33,729 bases of DNA from a virus: positions 1 to 33,729 of IMG/VR virus record IMGVR_UViG_3300030107_004787; one strand, given 5' to 3'. The notes under the pieces are model-generated. The model was not told the origin of the DNA. It saw only the letters and a list, made by a program, of their open reading frames with translations, and made no database searches. Below, in pieces: positions 22,153-30,077 of the stretch (the stretch's first letter is position 1; every line of letters starts with the position of its first letter). The translations under genes were made by a program, and so were the position numbers.

Positions 22153-22308
22153 ATGTTTAAAAGAATCATAAGCAGAGCAGTTAGAAAGATTGGTGCAAAA
22201 AAGCTTTTATTGGCTGTATTAGAAAGCGCAGTTAAAGCAACCAAGACAAAGGAAGATGACAAGCTTCTTGAAGATGTTAAAATGTTTATTGAAGATTATG
22301 ATGGATAA
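22153..22308 (+). CDS. Small basic-then-acidic helical protein (51 aa)
   Basis: Starts one base after the previous stop, with aaggaaaataaa as ribosome-binding site. A basic N-terminus (MFKRIISRAVRKIGAKK), a moderately hydrophobic helix (LLLAVLESAVKA) and an acidic end. The end overlaps the start of the lysin gene by eight bases. No family recognised. Confidence 0.6.
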   Translation: MFKRIISRAVRKIGAKKLLLAVLESAVKATKTKEDDKLLEDVKMFIEDYDG

Positions 22309-22801
22309 AAAAATGTCAATACCACATCAGCAAATGAAGGAATTGATTGAAAGCTGTTTAAACTCTCTAGGGAAAAAATATGCAAAGCCTGAAGCTGTTG
22401 AGTTGGTGTTGGCAACTGGTCTAGTTGAAAGTAAGTATAAATACATTAAACAGATTGGTTCAGGGATTGCTTCTTCTTATTGGCAGATTGAAGGGGACAC
22501 AGCAAAAGATTGTGTTGATAACTATCTTAGCTTTAGACCTTCACTTGCTAAAAAGTGTGCAGAAGTTTCACAGACACCTGTTAGTTTATGGGTCAAGGGA
22601 ACTAAGGAAGACTGGGAAGACGTTTTAAAGTACAATATGAATTGCGCTATAATTATGTGCAGGCTTAAATATTGGCGAAGCCCCAAGCCCTTACCTAAGA
22701 CAACATTGCAAATGGCGCACATGTGGAAAGATGTGTATAATACTGAAGGTGGCGCAGGCACAGTTCCGCATTTTATGGAAATTGTTGGAAAACATATTTG
22801 A
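22301..22801 (+). CDS. Lytic transglycosylase/lysozyme-like endolysin
   Basis: 166 residues from ATG 22301 (22313 is an alternative four codons on). The core KPEAVELVLATGLVESKYKYIKQIGSGIASSYWQIE resembles the SLT/goose-lysozyme pattern: a helix ending in a catalytic-type Glu (E43 in LVES), then G-S-G-IAS-YWQIE. No signal peptide, so export would need a holin, and the membrane cassette directly upstream offers candidates. Such enzymes cleave peptidoglycan glycan strands; in phages they serve as endolysin or virion enzyme. The assignment rests on motif similarity. Confidence 0.65.
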   Translation: MDKKMSIPHQQMKELIESCLNSLGKKYAKPEAVELVLATGLVESKYKYIKQIGSGIASSYWQIEGDTAKDCVDNYLSFRPSLAKKCAEVSQTPVSLWVKGTKEDWEDVLKYNMNCAIIMCRLKYWRSPKPLPKTTLQMAHMWKDVYNTEGGAGTVPHFMEIVGKHI

Positions 22802-23559
22802 AAATAAAAGACACAGTTGTCATTTTTCCTGACATACATTTCCCAATGCAGGATGAAGAAGCTTTTAGCTGTGCGCTTAAAGTTTTAGAAAGGGTAAAGC
22901 CTTCAGCTTTTTTGTGTATTGGTGATTTTGCAGAAGGTGAAAGTGTTTCACACTGGCAATGGTCAAAGAAAAAAAGACCGCCATTGGAATATCAGCTTCC
23001 TGCAATTAAAGAAGAAATAAGATTGGTGAATGAAGGACTAGATAGAATTGATAAATCATGTAAAAAAGCAAAGGTCAAAAAGAAGATAATGACAATGGGA
23101 AACCATGAACTTTGGTACGATAATTTTGTGGAAGAAAATCCTTATTTAAAACAATATAAAGCAATGAACGCATTTAAGATGAAAGAAAGAGGCTATGAAG
23201 CACACCCCTATGGGAAATATGTCAAAATTTTAGGTTCTAAGCTATATGCTTATCATGGCGGTCATTACATGGGGGTCAACCACCCTAGAAGCCATGTCCA
23301 AAATTTAGGGGTAAATATAATTTATGGACACACACATGATTCTTTAAAGTCAGTAGTGACACATTTGACTGGGGCAAAAATGGCTCATTCATTAGGGTGT
23401 TTATGTAAAATGGAAAAAGAATTTTTGAAACACAGAAAAACAAACTGGACACATAATGTTGCAGTTTTAGATATTTTTGAAGATGGGAATTTTAATTTGA
23501 ATGTTTTAACAATAATAAAAGGACAAACTAGCTATTGTGGGGAAGTTATACATGGATGA
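22798..23559 (+). CDS. Calcineurin-like metallophosphoesterase, TTG start
   Basis: 253 residues starting at TTG overlapping the lysin stop (TTGA). Metal motifs in order: PDIH (D12, H14), IGDF (D43), MGNHE (N102, H103), YHGGH (H153, H156) and YGHTH (H178, H180), a complete metallophosphoesterase site. The family includes nucleases, phosphatases and phosphodiesterases acting on nucleic acids or nucleotides. Its place between lysis and neck genes gives no substrate clue. The N-terminus starts directly with the first strand (DTVVIFPDIHF), so no export signal. Confidence 0.85.
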   Translation: MKIKDTVVIFPDIHFPMQDEEAFSCALKVLERVKPSAFLCIGDFAEGESVSHWQWSKKKRPPLEYQLPAIKEEIRLVNEGLDRIDKSCKKAKVKKKIMTMGNHELWYDNFVEENPYLKQYKAMNAFKMKERGYEAHPYGKYVKILGSKLYAYHGGHYMGVNHPRSHVQNLGVNIIYGHTHDSLKSVVTHLTGAKMAHSLGCLCKMEKEFLKHRKTNWTHNVAVLDIFEDGNFNLNVLTIIKGQTSYCGEVIHG

Positions 23560-23734
23560 ACTTAACAATTTTGACCAGCTAAACTTACCACAGCAAATTG
23601 TTGTTGTTAAAGAAATAGCAAAGGTTTTTAAGGATTGTCAAGACCCATTCCTTTTAGACCAGTTGATAACATTTTTGCAACAATTAGAAGTTCCTGAAAT
23701 AATTAACATGAATGAAATGATAGGGGAAGCATAA
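23552..23734 (+). CDS. Small acidic helical protein (60 aa)
   Basis: ATG 23552 with ggggaag upstream; a GTG at 23537 is in frame but further inside the phosphoesterase gene. The protein is two or three amphipathic helices (LPQQIVVVKEIAKVFKDCQDPFLLDQLITFLQQLEVPEIIN). It ends one base into the next ATG. No family recognised; a neck-gene neighbour. Confidence 0.6.
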   Translation: MDELNNFDQLNLPQQIVVVKEIAKVFKDCQDPFLLDQLITFLQQLEVPEIINMNEMIGEA

Positions 23735-24774
23735 TGGCTAGTACATTTTATGAAAATTACTGCAATATAACAGATGACCTGCAGGTAATTGAACCAAATT
23801 TAAATTCTTATAATGTCAGAAGGGCATTGGAAGGCTTTGTCCAATCTTCAGGCATTATTTATAAAGTAGGTGGAACAGGTTATGTTTCAGTTCTTTATAG
23901 AGATGGACAAGAACTTGGTTCTGCTCAAGGGTCATCAGGCGCAGTGGATAGTGATTCAGAATGGTATTATGATGAAGATGCAGATTTGCTTTATGTGGCA
24001 AGCGCACTAGACCCTGCCACAGAACATTTTTATGAAGCAGGTTTGGACTGGAAAAGCACAAAAACTGAAGCGGTTGACCGCAGTAGTAGTTTCATTAGAG
24101 AATTTATCAATAAGCCTATAAGAAGACTGTCAGGGGATGAAGGCAGTGAATCTACTGGGACTTATCAAGATATTATTGTTAAGTGTGCAAGCCATTTAGC
24201 TGTGGCAACAATTATTAAACCTTATGACTTTGAAAAAGCAATGCGTATTGAAGGTGTGGTTTACAATGAAGAAACCAATACAGGGCTTTTAAATTTAATT
24301 AAATCAGGTGAAATTCCATTATGGGATGAAACAACAGATAGGCAAAGAAGTGGAATTATAAAAAGAATTGCTTATAATGCTTCATCTACAGGGGGCATAG
24401 TGGATGTTTTTATGGCTAAAAATGCACCTTATGTAGATTTTGATAGGGTTAAAGTTATTATTTCAAATGATGGTAATTCAGGCAGTGGTGCAAACTTTAA
24501 TGCAGGTTCTGAAAATAGCACAATTAAATATAGTGTCTATGTTAAAAATGACAATGGGATGAAAGTTGAACAGGTGGTAACTGATGAACCTTTAAATGGC
24601 AGTTATCAAACATTAGCGTATGGTGTTTTAATTAGATTTGCGGTCAGTTCAACTGGTTCTTCTTCTAGTGCTAAATATTATACCAATGATGAATGGGAAA
24701 TTTCATTAGATGGTAAACCAATAGAATCAGGTTCAGGTGTTAAAACTGTCCAAGCTGTGCGGTGTGATTATTAA
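23734..24774 (+). CDS. Putative head-tail adaptor (neck) protein (346 aa)
   Basis: The first 190 residues are mostly helical (ITDDLQVIEPNLNSYNVRRAL, DRSSSFIREFINKPIRRL, VKCASHLAVATIIKPYDFEKAM), the pattern of connector proteins that dock under the portal. The C-terminal 140 residues look beta-rich (DVFMAKNAPYVDFDRVKVIIS, WEISLDGKPIESGSGVK). Followed by two tail-completion-like genes and the tail-tube gene, the order expected of neck genes. Identified by fold pattern and context. Confidence 0.6.
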   Translation: MASTFYENYCNITDDLQVIEPNLNSYNVRRALEGFVQSSGIIYKVGGTGYVSVLYRDGQELGSAQGSSGAVDSDSEWYYDEDADLLYVASALDPATEHFYEAGLDWKSTKTEAVDRSSSFIREFINKPIRRLSGDEGSESTGTYQDIIVKCASHLAVATIIKPYDFEKAMRIEGVVYNEETNTGLLNLIKSGEIPLWDETTDRQRSGIIKRIAYNASSTGGIVDVFMAKNAPYVDFDRVKVIISNDGNSGSGANFNAGSENSTIKYSVYVKNDNGMKVEQVVTDEPLNGSYQTLAYGVLIRFAVSSTGSSSSAKYYTNDEWEISLDGKPIESGSGVKTVQAVRCDY

Positions 24775-25238
24775 TGGCAACAACTTATTTTCAAACCTAT
24801 AAAGAAATTCAAGACAAGCTGGCTGATATTATTAGAACAGAGTTTAGGGGCTTTAGTGTTTATTTTGATGATAATTATGTAAATAGAAAGCCATCATATT
24901 TTAATATCTTAAAAATCAAAGATGAATTAGTGGAAAATCTTGTTCCACAATCACAGATTAGGAATTATGGATTTAGGGTTAAGTATTATTTAAGAAGACC
25001 AAACTATTCTAAAGATTTGGTTTTAAATGCTTTGTTTAGAATAGGGGACAGAATTAATCAATTAATTTATAATAATTCTAATGTGAAATTTTATTCAAAT
25101 AGTAAAGACTATTATTTCACTGATGGGCATTTTTCAAATTACACAGTCAGACCTACTAGGGATGAAAGTGAAGATATTAATGAATTGCACATTGCTTCTT
25201 TTGATTTTGACGTTATGGCTTTTGAGGTTGTAAAATGA
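24774..25238 (+). CDS. Neck/tail-completion-like protein A (154 aa)
   Basis: Begins on the last base of the previous stop. Helix (TYKEIQDKLADIIRTEF), strand pair (FSVYFDDNYVNRKPSYFNILKI) and later helix (KDLVLNALFRIGDRINQLIYNN) resemble small tail terminator/completion proteins. The next gene has the same plan (helix, PVYFDKGFQYRRSMYFSVEP, helix NTVNKIIERSKQLL), so the pair look paralogous. Confidence 0.6.
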   Translation: MATTYFQTYKEIQDKLADIIRTEFRGFSVYFDDNYVNRKPSYFNILKIKDELVENLVPQSQIRNYGFRVKYYLRRPNYSKDLVLNALFRIGDRINQLIYNNSNVKFYSNSKDYYFTDGHFSNYTVRPTRDESEDINELHIASFDFDVMAFEVVK

Positions 25239-25849
25239 TAGCGCACAGTGAACAATTTAAAGATATTACAAAAGGTCTTGATATTTTACTTTCAGGTGAA
25301 TTTAAAATTCCTGTTTATTTTGACAAAGGTTTTCAGTATAGAAGGTCTATGTATTTTTCTGTAGAGCCTATAAGTTCTGATATTGCTGAACTTAGAACAG
25401 ATAGCCAAGTTAGGGAAGTGTCTGCAGAAATTAAATTTTATTGGCATAGGGGCGGAAATAGATTTGGGGAAAGAGCAAACCACCAAAAAATAATGAACAC
25501 TGTAAATAAAATAATTGAAAGGTCAAAACAGCTTTTAACAAACAATTCAAATTATACAGTGGACAACACACCTTCTTTTAGTGATGTAAATTTAACATTC
25601 AGTCAAGATAATACACAGTTTGTTTATCCTAAATTTGCTTTAACAACTACATATTCACAAGACCCAACTGTGTTTGGTTCTTCAACAAGAAAAAGCAGAG
25701 ATTATATTTATTTTAGGGACACATATTGGTTTGATGGAAAAATAGAATCAGTCAATTATGACCCACCAAGAAATGACACAGAAAATAGAAGTGACCTAAT
25801 TATGGCTTCAATGATGTATAGTACAAAGATTGAAGATGTGGTTAGCTAG
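25235..25849 (+). CDS. Neck/tail-completion-like protein B (204 aa)
   Basis: ATGA overlap with protein A. Same arrangement of elements as A with an extra C-terminal region (DPTVFGSSTRKSRDYIYFRDTYWFDGK) of about 50 residues. One of the pair probably caps the tail tube (terminator) and the other completes the head or neck. Assigned by context and shared pattern. Confidence 0.6.
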   Translation: MIAHSEQFKDITKGLDILLSGEFKIPVYFDKGFQYRRSMYFSVEPISSDIAELRTDSQVREVSAEIKFYWHRGGNRFGERANHQKIMNTVNKIIERSKQLLTNNSNYTVDNTPSFSDVNLTFSQDNTQFVYPKFALTTTYSQDPTVFGSSTRKSRDYIYFRDTYWFDGKIESVNYDPPRNDTENRSDLIMASMMYSTKIEDVVS

Positions 25850-25863
25850 CTGGAAAGGATAGT

Positions 25864-26049
25864 ATGAAACTAAAAAAGAAAAAGGACTGCATGATTCCTT
25901 CTTCAGATTCCTATAAAGGTTTAGCCTATAGTGATTGGGAAGCTTTGAATGATGGTCAAGCAGTAGAATTGGAAAATGTCCCAGAGGTGGCAAAGCCATA
26001 TCTTGAAGGACAATCAGATAACAAAAACAGCAAGAAAGGGGATAAATAA
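25864..26049 (+). CDS. Small polar protein before the tail-tube gene (61 aa)
   Basis: ggaaaggatagtATG gives a clear start. Lys-rich start, acidic middle (YSDWEALNDGQAVELENVPEVAKPYL), disordered end. The stop overlaps the next ATG. Small genes in this position are common; no function known. Confidence 0.6.
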   Translation: MKLKKKKDCMIPSSDSYKGLAYSDWEALNDGQAVELENVPEVAKPYLEGQSDNKNSKKGDK

Positions 26050-27056
26050 TGGCACTAGATGGACAAGCTTTAAGCCCAAAAGAATTTCTTTTAGCTTTTA
26101 AGCCTGAAACAACTATTGGGACAGAAAATGTTTCAAGCATGAATCTCTTAAATGTTGATTCTGTTTCTAGCCCTTCTTTCAATCTAAGTCAAGTATTAGA
26201 CGTTAGAAATGGTGTTGGTAGAACTGCAAAAGTTGCGGATGCTTTCACTGATGAAAAAGGGACAAGAAAAGAAATCAGCTTTAGCGGAACAGCAGACAAT
26301 ACAACCCTGCCTATTCTGCTACAGGCAATAACAACAACTGCAGTTGGCTCTAGCCCTGCAAGTTATGATATTGCTTATAACTGGACACCACCTGAAATAC
26401 AAGTTGGGACTGGTTCAATCAGTGACAATCTACACACTTTTACAGTGGCAATTTCACATCCTGAAGCAGGCAATGACCACAGTATGGTTTTTAAAGGTTG
26501 TGTTCTAACTGCTCTTTCCTTAACTGGTAGCATGGGGACTGAATCAGGCAGAATAAAGATTAGTGGAACATTTGCAACTGGAAGTCAAGGAACTTTTGGG
26601 CAGGCAAGACCAACTTCAACAACAGCTTATAGTTCAACCAATTATAGCATGACACAGTGGACAGCTAAAACAACAATAGCAGGAATTGCTGATTGTGTTA
26701 TTAGTGATTTTACTTTAAACCTAGAAAATCCTTCAGAGTTTTTAGGCTTTAATGCTAGTGGTGACCCACAAGCTGTAGTTAGGGGTGTTCCTGAAATCAT
26801 GTGCAGTGTTGATGCAACTGTTAAAGCAGATGACAACACTTCAGGATTGCATAACAGTTATAAAGCAGGTGGAACAAGTGCTTCTGTATTACTTTCTAAT
26901 CATGCAACATGGTCAAGTGCTACAACCTTTGGAATTAGCATGGCTAATGGGGTATTGACAGGGGTAGATTATAGTGAAGCTTCAGCAATGTTTTATAGTG
27001 TTTCAATTAAAGGATTGGCAAGCACTTCAGGGGACTTAATTCAAATCATTGCTTAA
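26049..27056 (+). CDS. Major tail (tube) protein
   Basis: 335 residues directly before the tail chaperones. Beta-rich sequence throughout with Thr/Ser/Gly content (FTVAISHPEAGNDHSMVFKGCVLTALSLTGSMGTESGRIKISGTF), an N-terminal arm, and repeated strand motifs typical of siphophage tube proteins. aaggggataaataATG is a strong ribosome-binding site, fitting a highly expressed protein. Confidence 0.82.
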   Translation: MALDGQALSPKEFLLAFKPETTIGTENVSSMNLLNVDSVSSPSFNLSQVLDVRNGVGRTAKVADAFTDEKGTRKEISFSGTADNTTLPILLQAITTTAVGSSPASYDIAYNWTPPEIQVGTGSISDNLHTFTVAISHPEAGNDHSMVFKGCVLTALSLTGSMGTESGRIKISGTFATGSQGTFGQARPTSTTAYSSTNYSMTQWTAKTTIAGIADCVISDFTLNLENPSEFLGFNASGDPQAVVRGVPEIMCSVDATVKADDNTSGLHNSYKAGGTSASVLLSNHATWSSATTFGISMANGVLTGVDYSEASAMFYSVSIKGLASTSGDLIQIIA

Positions 27057-27098
27057 AAGTGTTTAAACAGTTTCTAATAGAAAAGAAAGGTGAAACTA

Positions 27099-27374
27099 AT
27101 GTTAACAATAAAATGGAATAAAAAAGACTGGGAAATAAAGGACATAGTTTTTTCAGATAAAAGAAAACTACACATGCTAAATGCAATGTGCTTTCAGGAT
27201 GAAAAAATTAACCAAAAACAATATTATAAGCTCTTAGAAGAAGTTAGAGATATGGCAGGTTATGGGGATGGAACAGAAAACTTAAAAAAGCTTAAAGAAT
27301 TTACAATGGTTCAAGTTGACACATTTTTGCAAACTGTTTTAATGGAATATTTAGGACTAAATGCAAAAAAGTAG
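27099..27374 (+). CDS. Tail assembly chaperone, short form (gpG-like)
   Basis: 91 residues from ATG 27099 (aagaaaggtg upstream; GTG 27090 is a weaker option). Charged helical protein (DKRKLHMLNAMCFQDEKINQKQYYKLLEEV). Located between the tail-tube and tape-measure genes, where lambda-like phages encode G and G-T chaperones that bind the tape measure. Its last codons GCA AAA AAG TAG contain the slippery heptamer A AAA AAG in the correct phase, so a fraction of ribosomes would shift -1 into the next frame. Confidence 0.82.
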   Translation: MLTIKWNKKDWEIKDIVFSDKRKLHMLNAMCFQDEKINQKQYYKLLEEVRDMAGYGDGTENLKKLKEFTMVQVDTFLQTVLMEYLGLNAKK

Positions 27375-27435
27375 AATGGGAATTGGCTTTATTTGTTTGG
27401 TGCAGTTTTTTTGGATGGCAGGACAGCCTATTCCC
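27365..27435 (+). promoter_or_regulatory. Programmed -1 ribosomal frameshift signal
   Basis: A AAA AAG (27365-27371) read as GCA AAA AAG, then six bases (27372-27377), then a stem: GGGAAT (27378-27383) with ATTCCC (27430-27435), continued after one T-T mismatch by GGCT (27385-27388) with AGCC (27425-27428). Slippery site, spacer and stem all match the known requirements. Confidence 0.85.
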
Positions 27436-27796
27436 TGATGATATTTCTGCCATTAATTATGAAGCAACTTCACCAACGCTAGGAAAAAGAATTTGGTTTA
27501 AAAGCATTAAAGATATAAACAAAGAATTGGACAGGATAATTGCAGAAGGATATAAAAAGGATTTTAGCGCAGGTCAGTCATTATATTATTCTATTCCCTT
27601 TTTTTGCAATGCTAGGCTTTTTGCAAAACCGCTTTATGGAAACTTATTAGAGGAATACCAAATTGTGCAAGATTATAAAGTACCTTTGGCTAAAACTTTG
27701 GACAAAGTTCCTGTAATAAAAACAAGGTATTTTTCAGTAATAAGACAGGAACTATTAAACTGCCAAAAAAGGCAAATGGATATGAATAATGGCTAA
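27371..27796 (+). CDS. Frameshift extension of the tail assembly chaperone (gpT-like)
   Basis: Read by -1 shift at 27371: ...NAKK continues as VEWELALFVWCSFFGWQDSLFPDD..., giving a 232-residue fusion with the upstream ORF. On its own this frame has only a TTG (27383) and no ribosome-binding site, which supports frameshift expression. The extension is aromatic-rich and resembles the hydrophobic T part of G-T chaperones. The end overlaps the tape-measure ATG by eight bases. Confidence 0.8.
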   Translation, partial: VEWELALFVWCSFFGWQDSLFPDDISAINYEATSPTLGKRIWFKSIKDINKELDRIIAEGYKKDFSAGQSLYYSIPFFCNARLFAKPLYGNLLEEYQIVQDYKVPLAKTLDKVPVIKTRYFSVIRQELLNCQKRQMDMNNG

Positions 27797-30077
27797 GAAA
27801 ATTAAATTAGTATTTGAAGTACAGGGCGCAAAAAACGCTGAATCAAAAACTAAAAAAGTAGATTCATCTTTAACAGGATTAGCCAAAAAGGCTGGTTTAG
27901 TCACTGTAGCCTTTATGGGCGCAAGGGGATTAAACAATGCCTTTAAAACTGCAACAGCTTTAGGTAGTGCATTTGAACAAAATATTAAAAACCTTTCTGT
28001 TATTGCAGGGGCAACAGGTGGAACTTTAAAACAGCTTGAGCAGTCAGCCCTTAGGCTAGGTGGTTCAACTAAATTCACAGCTTCAGAAGTTGCTAATCTT
28101 CAAATTGAATTTTCCAAGCTAGGTTTCACAGCAGATGAAATTTTAGATGTAACTGAAGGCACACTTAATTTATCTACAGCTTTTGGTTTAGACCTAGCAC
28201 AATCAGCTAGTGTTGCAGGTTCTACACTTAGAGCATTTGGACTTGATGCAAGTGAAACAACAAGGCTTACTGATGTCATGGCTACAAGCTTTGCAAGCAC
28301 AGCCCTTGACATGGACAAGTTTGCCAATTCAATGTCATTTGTAGCCCCTGTTGCAAAAGTGGCAGGATTTTCTTTGGAAGAAACCACCGCAATCTTAGGA
28401 ACGCTTGCCAACGCAGGTATAAGTGGCAGTATGGCAGGAACTAGCCTTAGACAGGTGTTTTTAGAGCTTTCTAATGAAAACAGCAAATTGGCTAAAAAAT
28501 TAGGTGGCACAGTCAGCAATTCCCAAGAACTTGAAGAAGCACTAAAAAAATTAAAAGAAGAAGGCATAGGAACTGCTGAAATGAAGCAGTTGGTAGGTCA
28601 AAGGGCGGTTTCTGCTTTTAGTATTTTATTAGATGGTGCAGGCACAGTTTCAGACCTAACAACAGCATTTAATGATGCTAATGGTGCAGGCAAGCTTATG
28701 GCAGATGAAATGCTTGACACTTTAGAATCAAAATTTAAGATTATGAAGTCAGCTAGTGAAGATTTGGGAATAGCCTTCTTTGATACATTTGACACTATTT
28801 TAAAAGATGCAACAGATGTAATGACAGAAGCAATAGGCGGACTGTCAGAATTTTTTAAACTTACAAGTGAAAGCCCATTAGAAACAGCAATAAGACACAT
28901 TGGTGAACTTGGTGGTAATACATTAGATTTAAGAACTGAACTTGCGGAACTGAATCTTGAACAGGCAAAGATGGGGATTGAAACCTTGCCAACAATTATT
29001 CAGGCTCAAGAAAAGCAAAAACAAAACACTTCAGACTTAATACAAGTTGAAAGGGAACTTAGGGTTGCAGAAGAACAACTTGCAGAAACAGAAGATAAAA
29101 TACTTGAGTTAAGAAAAAGTGGTGCAAAAAGCAGTGAAATAAGACTAGCACTTGGTGGTGCAAATATAGACCAAGACAAAGAGGCTGTCCAAGCCCTTAA
29201 GGATAAAAGAGATTCTTTGAACCAAGATAACGAAGCACAGGCTGAAGCAATAAAGAGAAGACAGGAACTTAAGCAGGCAGAATTAGATTTGGTTGCTGTT
29301 CAAAAAGAAGCATTAGAGGTAGATAAAGAAAAGAAAGAGGGTGAAGAAGGTGAAATACCAAAAAAGAAAACTATAGTTGACCAAGAATCTGCACAGGTTC
29401 AAATTCTTAGAGAAAAATTAGAACTAATGAATCAAGATATGGAAATTCATGAAATGCAAAAAGCAATGGTTGAATTTCAAATTGAAAACGCAGACAAGTT
29501 TAATCTTTCAAAAGAAAAACAACTGCAACTACAGGTTCAACTGTTAGCTTTAAATAAAAAGGAAGTTGATTCTGAAAAGAAAAAGGCAGATGAAATTAGA
29601 AAAATGCGGAACAAGTCTATTCAAGATGCAATTCTACATGCTGACACATTAGAAGAAGCAAGCTATAAGGTAATTTCGGCTGAAGCTTCAAAAGCTGTAG
29701 CCAGTGCAATATCTGCAGTGTTTAGGGCATTTCCGCCACCAGTTAACGCTATCCTAGCACCATTTGCAGGGGCAACAGCCATGCGCCTAGTTTCAGAAGG
29801 TGTTAAGATGGCTAGTGGTAAAAAGTTTAGACAGGGTGGATTTGTTGATGGTTTTGGTGGTGGTGATAGGGTACATGCAATGCTAGAACAGGGTGAATTT
29901 GTTATGAATAAAGAATCTGTGCAGGCAATAGGTGTTCAAAACTTACAAGAATTAAATGCAGGTAGAAGTGGTGGTGGTATGAATCTTGTATTCAACGCAC
30001 CAGTTACTAATGAAGATTTTGTCAGGGACTTTATAGTGCCTTCCATACAGGAAAATGCTGAAAGGAATTTAAGTTAA
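27789..30077 (+). CDS. Tail tape measure protein (TP901-type)
   Basis: 762 residues. The segment FTASEVANLQIEFSKLGFTADEILDVTEGTLNLSTAFGLDLAQSASVAGSTLRAFGLDASE (about 100-160) and the following SFVAPVAKVAGFSLEETTAILGTLANAGISGSMAGTSLRQVF are the conserved core of the TP901 tape-measure family. A long coiled coil occupies about 375-620, then a hydrophobic stretch (about 630-680, ASKAVASAISAVFRAFPPPVNAILAPFAGATAMRLV). Length predicts a tail near 100-120 nm at about 0.15 nm per residue. It sets tail length and is ejected ahead of the DNA. Confidence 0.9.
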   Translation: MAKKIKLVFEVQGAKNAESKTKKVDSSLTGLAKKAGLVTVAFMGARGLNNAFKTATALGSAFEQNIKNLSVIAGATGGTLKQLEQSALRLGGSTKFTASEVANLQIEFSKLGFTADEILDVTEGTLNLSTAFGLDLAQSASVAGSTLRAFGLDASETTRLTDVMATSFASTALDMDKFANSMSFVAPVAKVAGFSLEETTAILGTLANAGISGSMAGTSLRQVFLELSNENSKLAKKLGGTVSNSQELEEALKKLKEEGIGTAEMKQLVGQRAVSAFSILLDGAGTVSDLTTAFNDANGAGKLMADEMLDTLESKFKIMKSASEDLGIAFFDTFDTILKDATDVMTEAIGGLSEFFKLTSESPLETAIRHIGELGGNTLDLRTELAELNLEQAKMGIETLPTIIQAQEKQKQNTSDLIQVERELRVAEEQLAETEDKILELRKSGAKSSEIRLALGGANIDQDKEAVQALKDKRDSLNQDNEAQAEAIKRRQELKQAELDLVAVQKEALEVDKEKKEGEEGEIPKKKTIVDQESAQVQILREKLELMNQDMEIHEMQKAMVEFQIENADKFNLSKEKQLQLQVQLLALNKKEVDSEKKKADEIRKMRNKSIQDAILHADTLEEASYKVISAEASKAVASAISAVFRAFPPPVNAILAPFAGATAMRLVSEGVKMASGKKFRQGGFVDGFGGGDRVHAMLEQGEFVMNKESVQAIGVQNLQELNAGRSGGGMNLVFNAPVTNEDFVRDFIVPSIQENAERNLS

